A stretch of 5,990 nt of DNA from assembly GCA_015711875.1 (NCBI GenBank), contig JACVJG010000206.1, positions 1-5,990 on the forward strand, written 5' to 3'. Source of the stretch: Candidatus Solincola jinzensis (GTDB lineage: Bacteria; Actinomycetota; Geothermincolia; Geothermincolales; RBG-13-55-18). Both the position numbers and the translations under genes were made by a program. Positions 5,118 through 5,990 of this stretch are shown piece by piece (the stretch's first letter is position 1; each line of letters opens with the position of its first letter). The notes under the pieces were generated by a model. The model was not told the DNA's origin, did no database searches, and saw only the letters and a program-made list of their open reading frames with translations.

Positions 5118-5990
5118 ATGGACTTCGCGCTGACGGACGAGCAGAAAGCCCTGCAGAAGACGGTGCACGAGTTCGCGGAGAACGAGATCCGGCCCGTGGC
5201 CCGCGAGTACGACGAGAAGGGTGAGTTCGCCTGGGACATCGTGCGCAAGGCGGCCAAGCTCGAGCTCACCTACTCCGGCGTCCCCGAGGAGTACGGCGGC
5301 CCGGGCCTGGGCATGCTGGACAACGTCATCGTCATCGAGGAGCTGGGCTGGGGGTGCGTGGGCATCGCCTCGGCCATCGCCCTCAACCAGATCGCCATCC
5401 TCCCCATCCTTCTGGGGGGCGACGAGGAGCAGAAGAAGGAGTACCTGGCCAGGCTCACGGACCCCGACAACCCGCGCCTGTGCGCCTTCGGACTCACCGA
5501 GCCCGAGGCGGGGTCCGACGCCGCCTCCCTCAAGACCAGGGCGGTGCGCGACGGGGACGAGTACGTCCTCAACGGCCAGAAATGCTTCATAACCAACGGG
5601 GGCGTGGCCGACTTCTACACCATCTTCGCCACCGTGGACCCGGAGAAGAAATACCAGGGCATCACCGCTTTCATCGTGGACGCGGATACCCCCGGGTTCT
5701 CCATAGGCAAGATAGAGCACAAGATGGGCATGCGCGCCTCCCAGACCGCCGAGCTCATCCTCGAGGACGTGCGCGTGCCCGCCTCCAACGTGCTGCGCGG
5801 CGAGGGGCAGGGATTCTACGTGGCCATGGAGACCCTGGACACCTCGCGCCCCGGGGTGGGGGCCATCGGGGTGGGCCTGGCGCGGGCGGCCTTCGAGGAA
5901 GCCCTCGCCTATTCCAAGCAGCGGGTGCAGTTCGGCCGCCCCATCTGCCGCCAGCAGGCCATCGCCTTCATGCTCGCGGACATGGCCACC
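5118..5990 (+). CDS. Acyl-CoA dehydrogenase (FAD), 3' end beyond the window
   Basis: The first 291 codons are present; family members are usually about 380 aa, so roughly 90 residues are missing. The enzyme oxidises acyl-CoA to trans-2-enoyl-CoA using FAD and passes electrons to ETF, in the cytoplasm. The N-terminal helical domain runs to about residue 120 (LTDEQKALQKTVHEFAENEIRP at its start). Residues 125-137 (GLTEPEAGSDAAS) match the family's first signature, part of the FAD/substrate site. KCFITNG (155-161) and GFSIGKIEHKMGMRASQT (193-210) lie in the middle beta domain. Residues 269-274 (RVQFGR) begin the conserved FAD-contacting segment of the C-terminal helical domain. Around 241-245 the sequence is DTSRP, as in the medium-chain type (DKTRP), with no Glu at the isovaleryl-CoA dehydrogenase catalytic position. 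The catalytic Glu should therefore be the canonical C-terminal one, outside the window. Chain-length specificity cannot be told. It has its own promoter with a palindromic candidate operator. Confidence 0.95.
   Translation, partial: MDFALTDEQKALQKTVHEFAENEIRPVAREYDEKGEFAWDIVRKAAKLELTYSGVPEEYGGPGLGMLDNVIVIEELGWGCVGIASAIALNQIAILPILLGGDEEQKKEYLARLTDPDNPRLCAFGLTEPEAGSDAASLKTRAVRDGDEYVLNGQKCFITNGGVADFYTIFATVDPEKKYQGITAFIVDADTPGFSIGKIEHKMGMRASQTAELILEDVRVPASNVLRGEGQGFYVAMETLDTSRPGVGAIGVGLARAAFEEALAYSKQRVQFGRPICRQQAIAFMLADMAT

Noticed and set aside
4803..5720. Minus-strand open frame opposite the acyl-CoA dehydrogenase
   Set aside because: It is a shadow of the acyl-CoA dehydrogenase gene, with no ribosome site and no recognisable domains.

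Overview
This window has high G+C genes and more A/T-rich intergenic DNA, and reads as a bacterial chromosome. The genes use strongly G/C-ending codons but also keep ATA isoleucine and AGG/AGA arginine codons, which is unlike classic high-GC Streptomyces-type genomes. The WYLAEG...FETWVLVQNPN repeat in the secreted protein is one I associate from memory with deep-branching Actinobacteriota and related environmental lineages. The taxonomic placement is inference, because there is no rRNA or other marker gene here.

Layout. Positions 1-373 hold no supportable gene, only a leader region with one small hairpin. Positions 374-1567 (+) encode a 397-aa iron-sulfur protein with an N-terminal 2[4Fe-4S] ferredoxin domain and two CCG (cysteine-rich) domains, the architecture of HdrD and GlpC. 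It converges, across only 28 bp, on a large gene at 4094-1596 (-). That gene encodes an 832-aa secreted protein: a signal peptide, a predicted seven-bladed beta-propeller of ~54-aa repeats, then four tandem copies of a 107-aa module. Positions 4095-5117 are about 1 kb of non-coding DNA between divergent genes. It contains a duplicated 36-bp dyad element, several inverted repeats, and a convincing sigma-70-type promoter at 5019-5047 whose spacer is filled by a perfect 14-bp palindrome. This promoter serves an acyl-CoA dehydrogenase that begins at 5118 (+) and runs off the right edge.

Functional links. The acyl-CoA dehydrogenase (electron donor to ETF) and the HdrD/GlpC-like protein (an electron-transfer subunit type) both fit redox metabolism of organic acids or lipids, but they are separated by the secreted-protein gene and are not one operon. 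The secreted protein is a stand-alone transcription unit and probably acts outside the cell or at its surface. No mobile element, tRNA, rRNA, convincing CRISPR array or phage gene was found. The most notable items are the architecture and repeat evolution of the secreted protein, the palindrome inside the acyl-CoA dehydrogenase promoter, and the duplicated dyad element in the 1-kb intergenic region.
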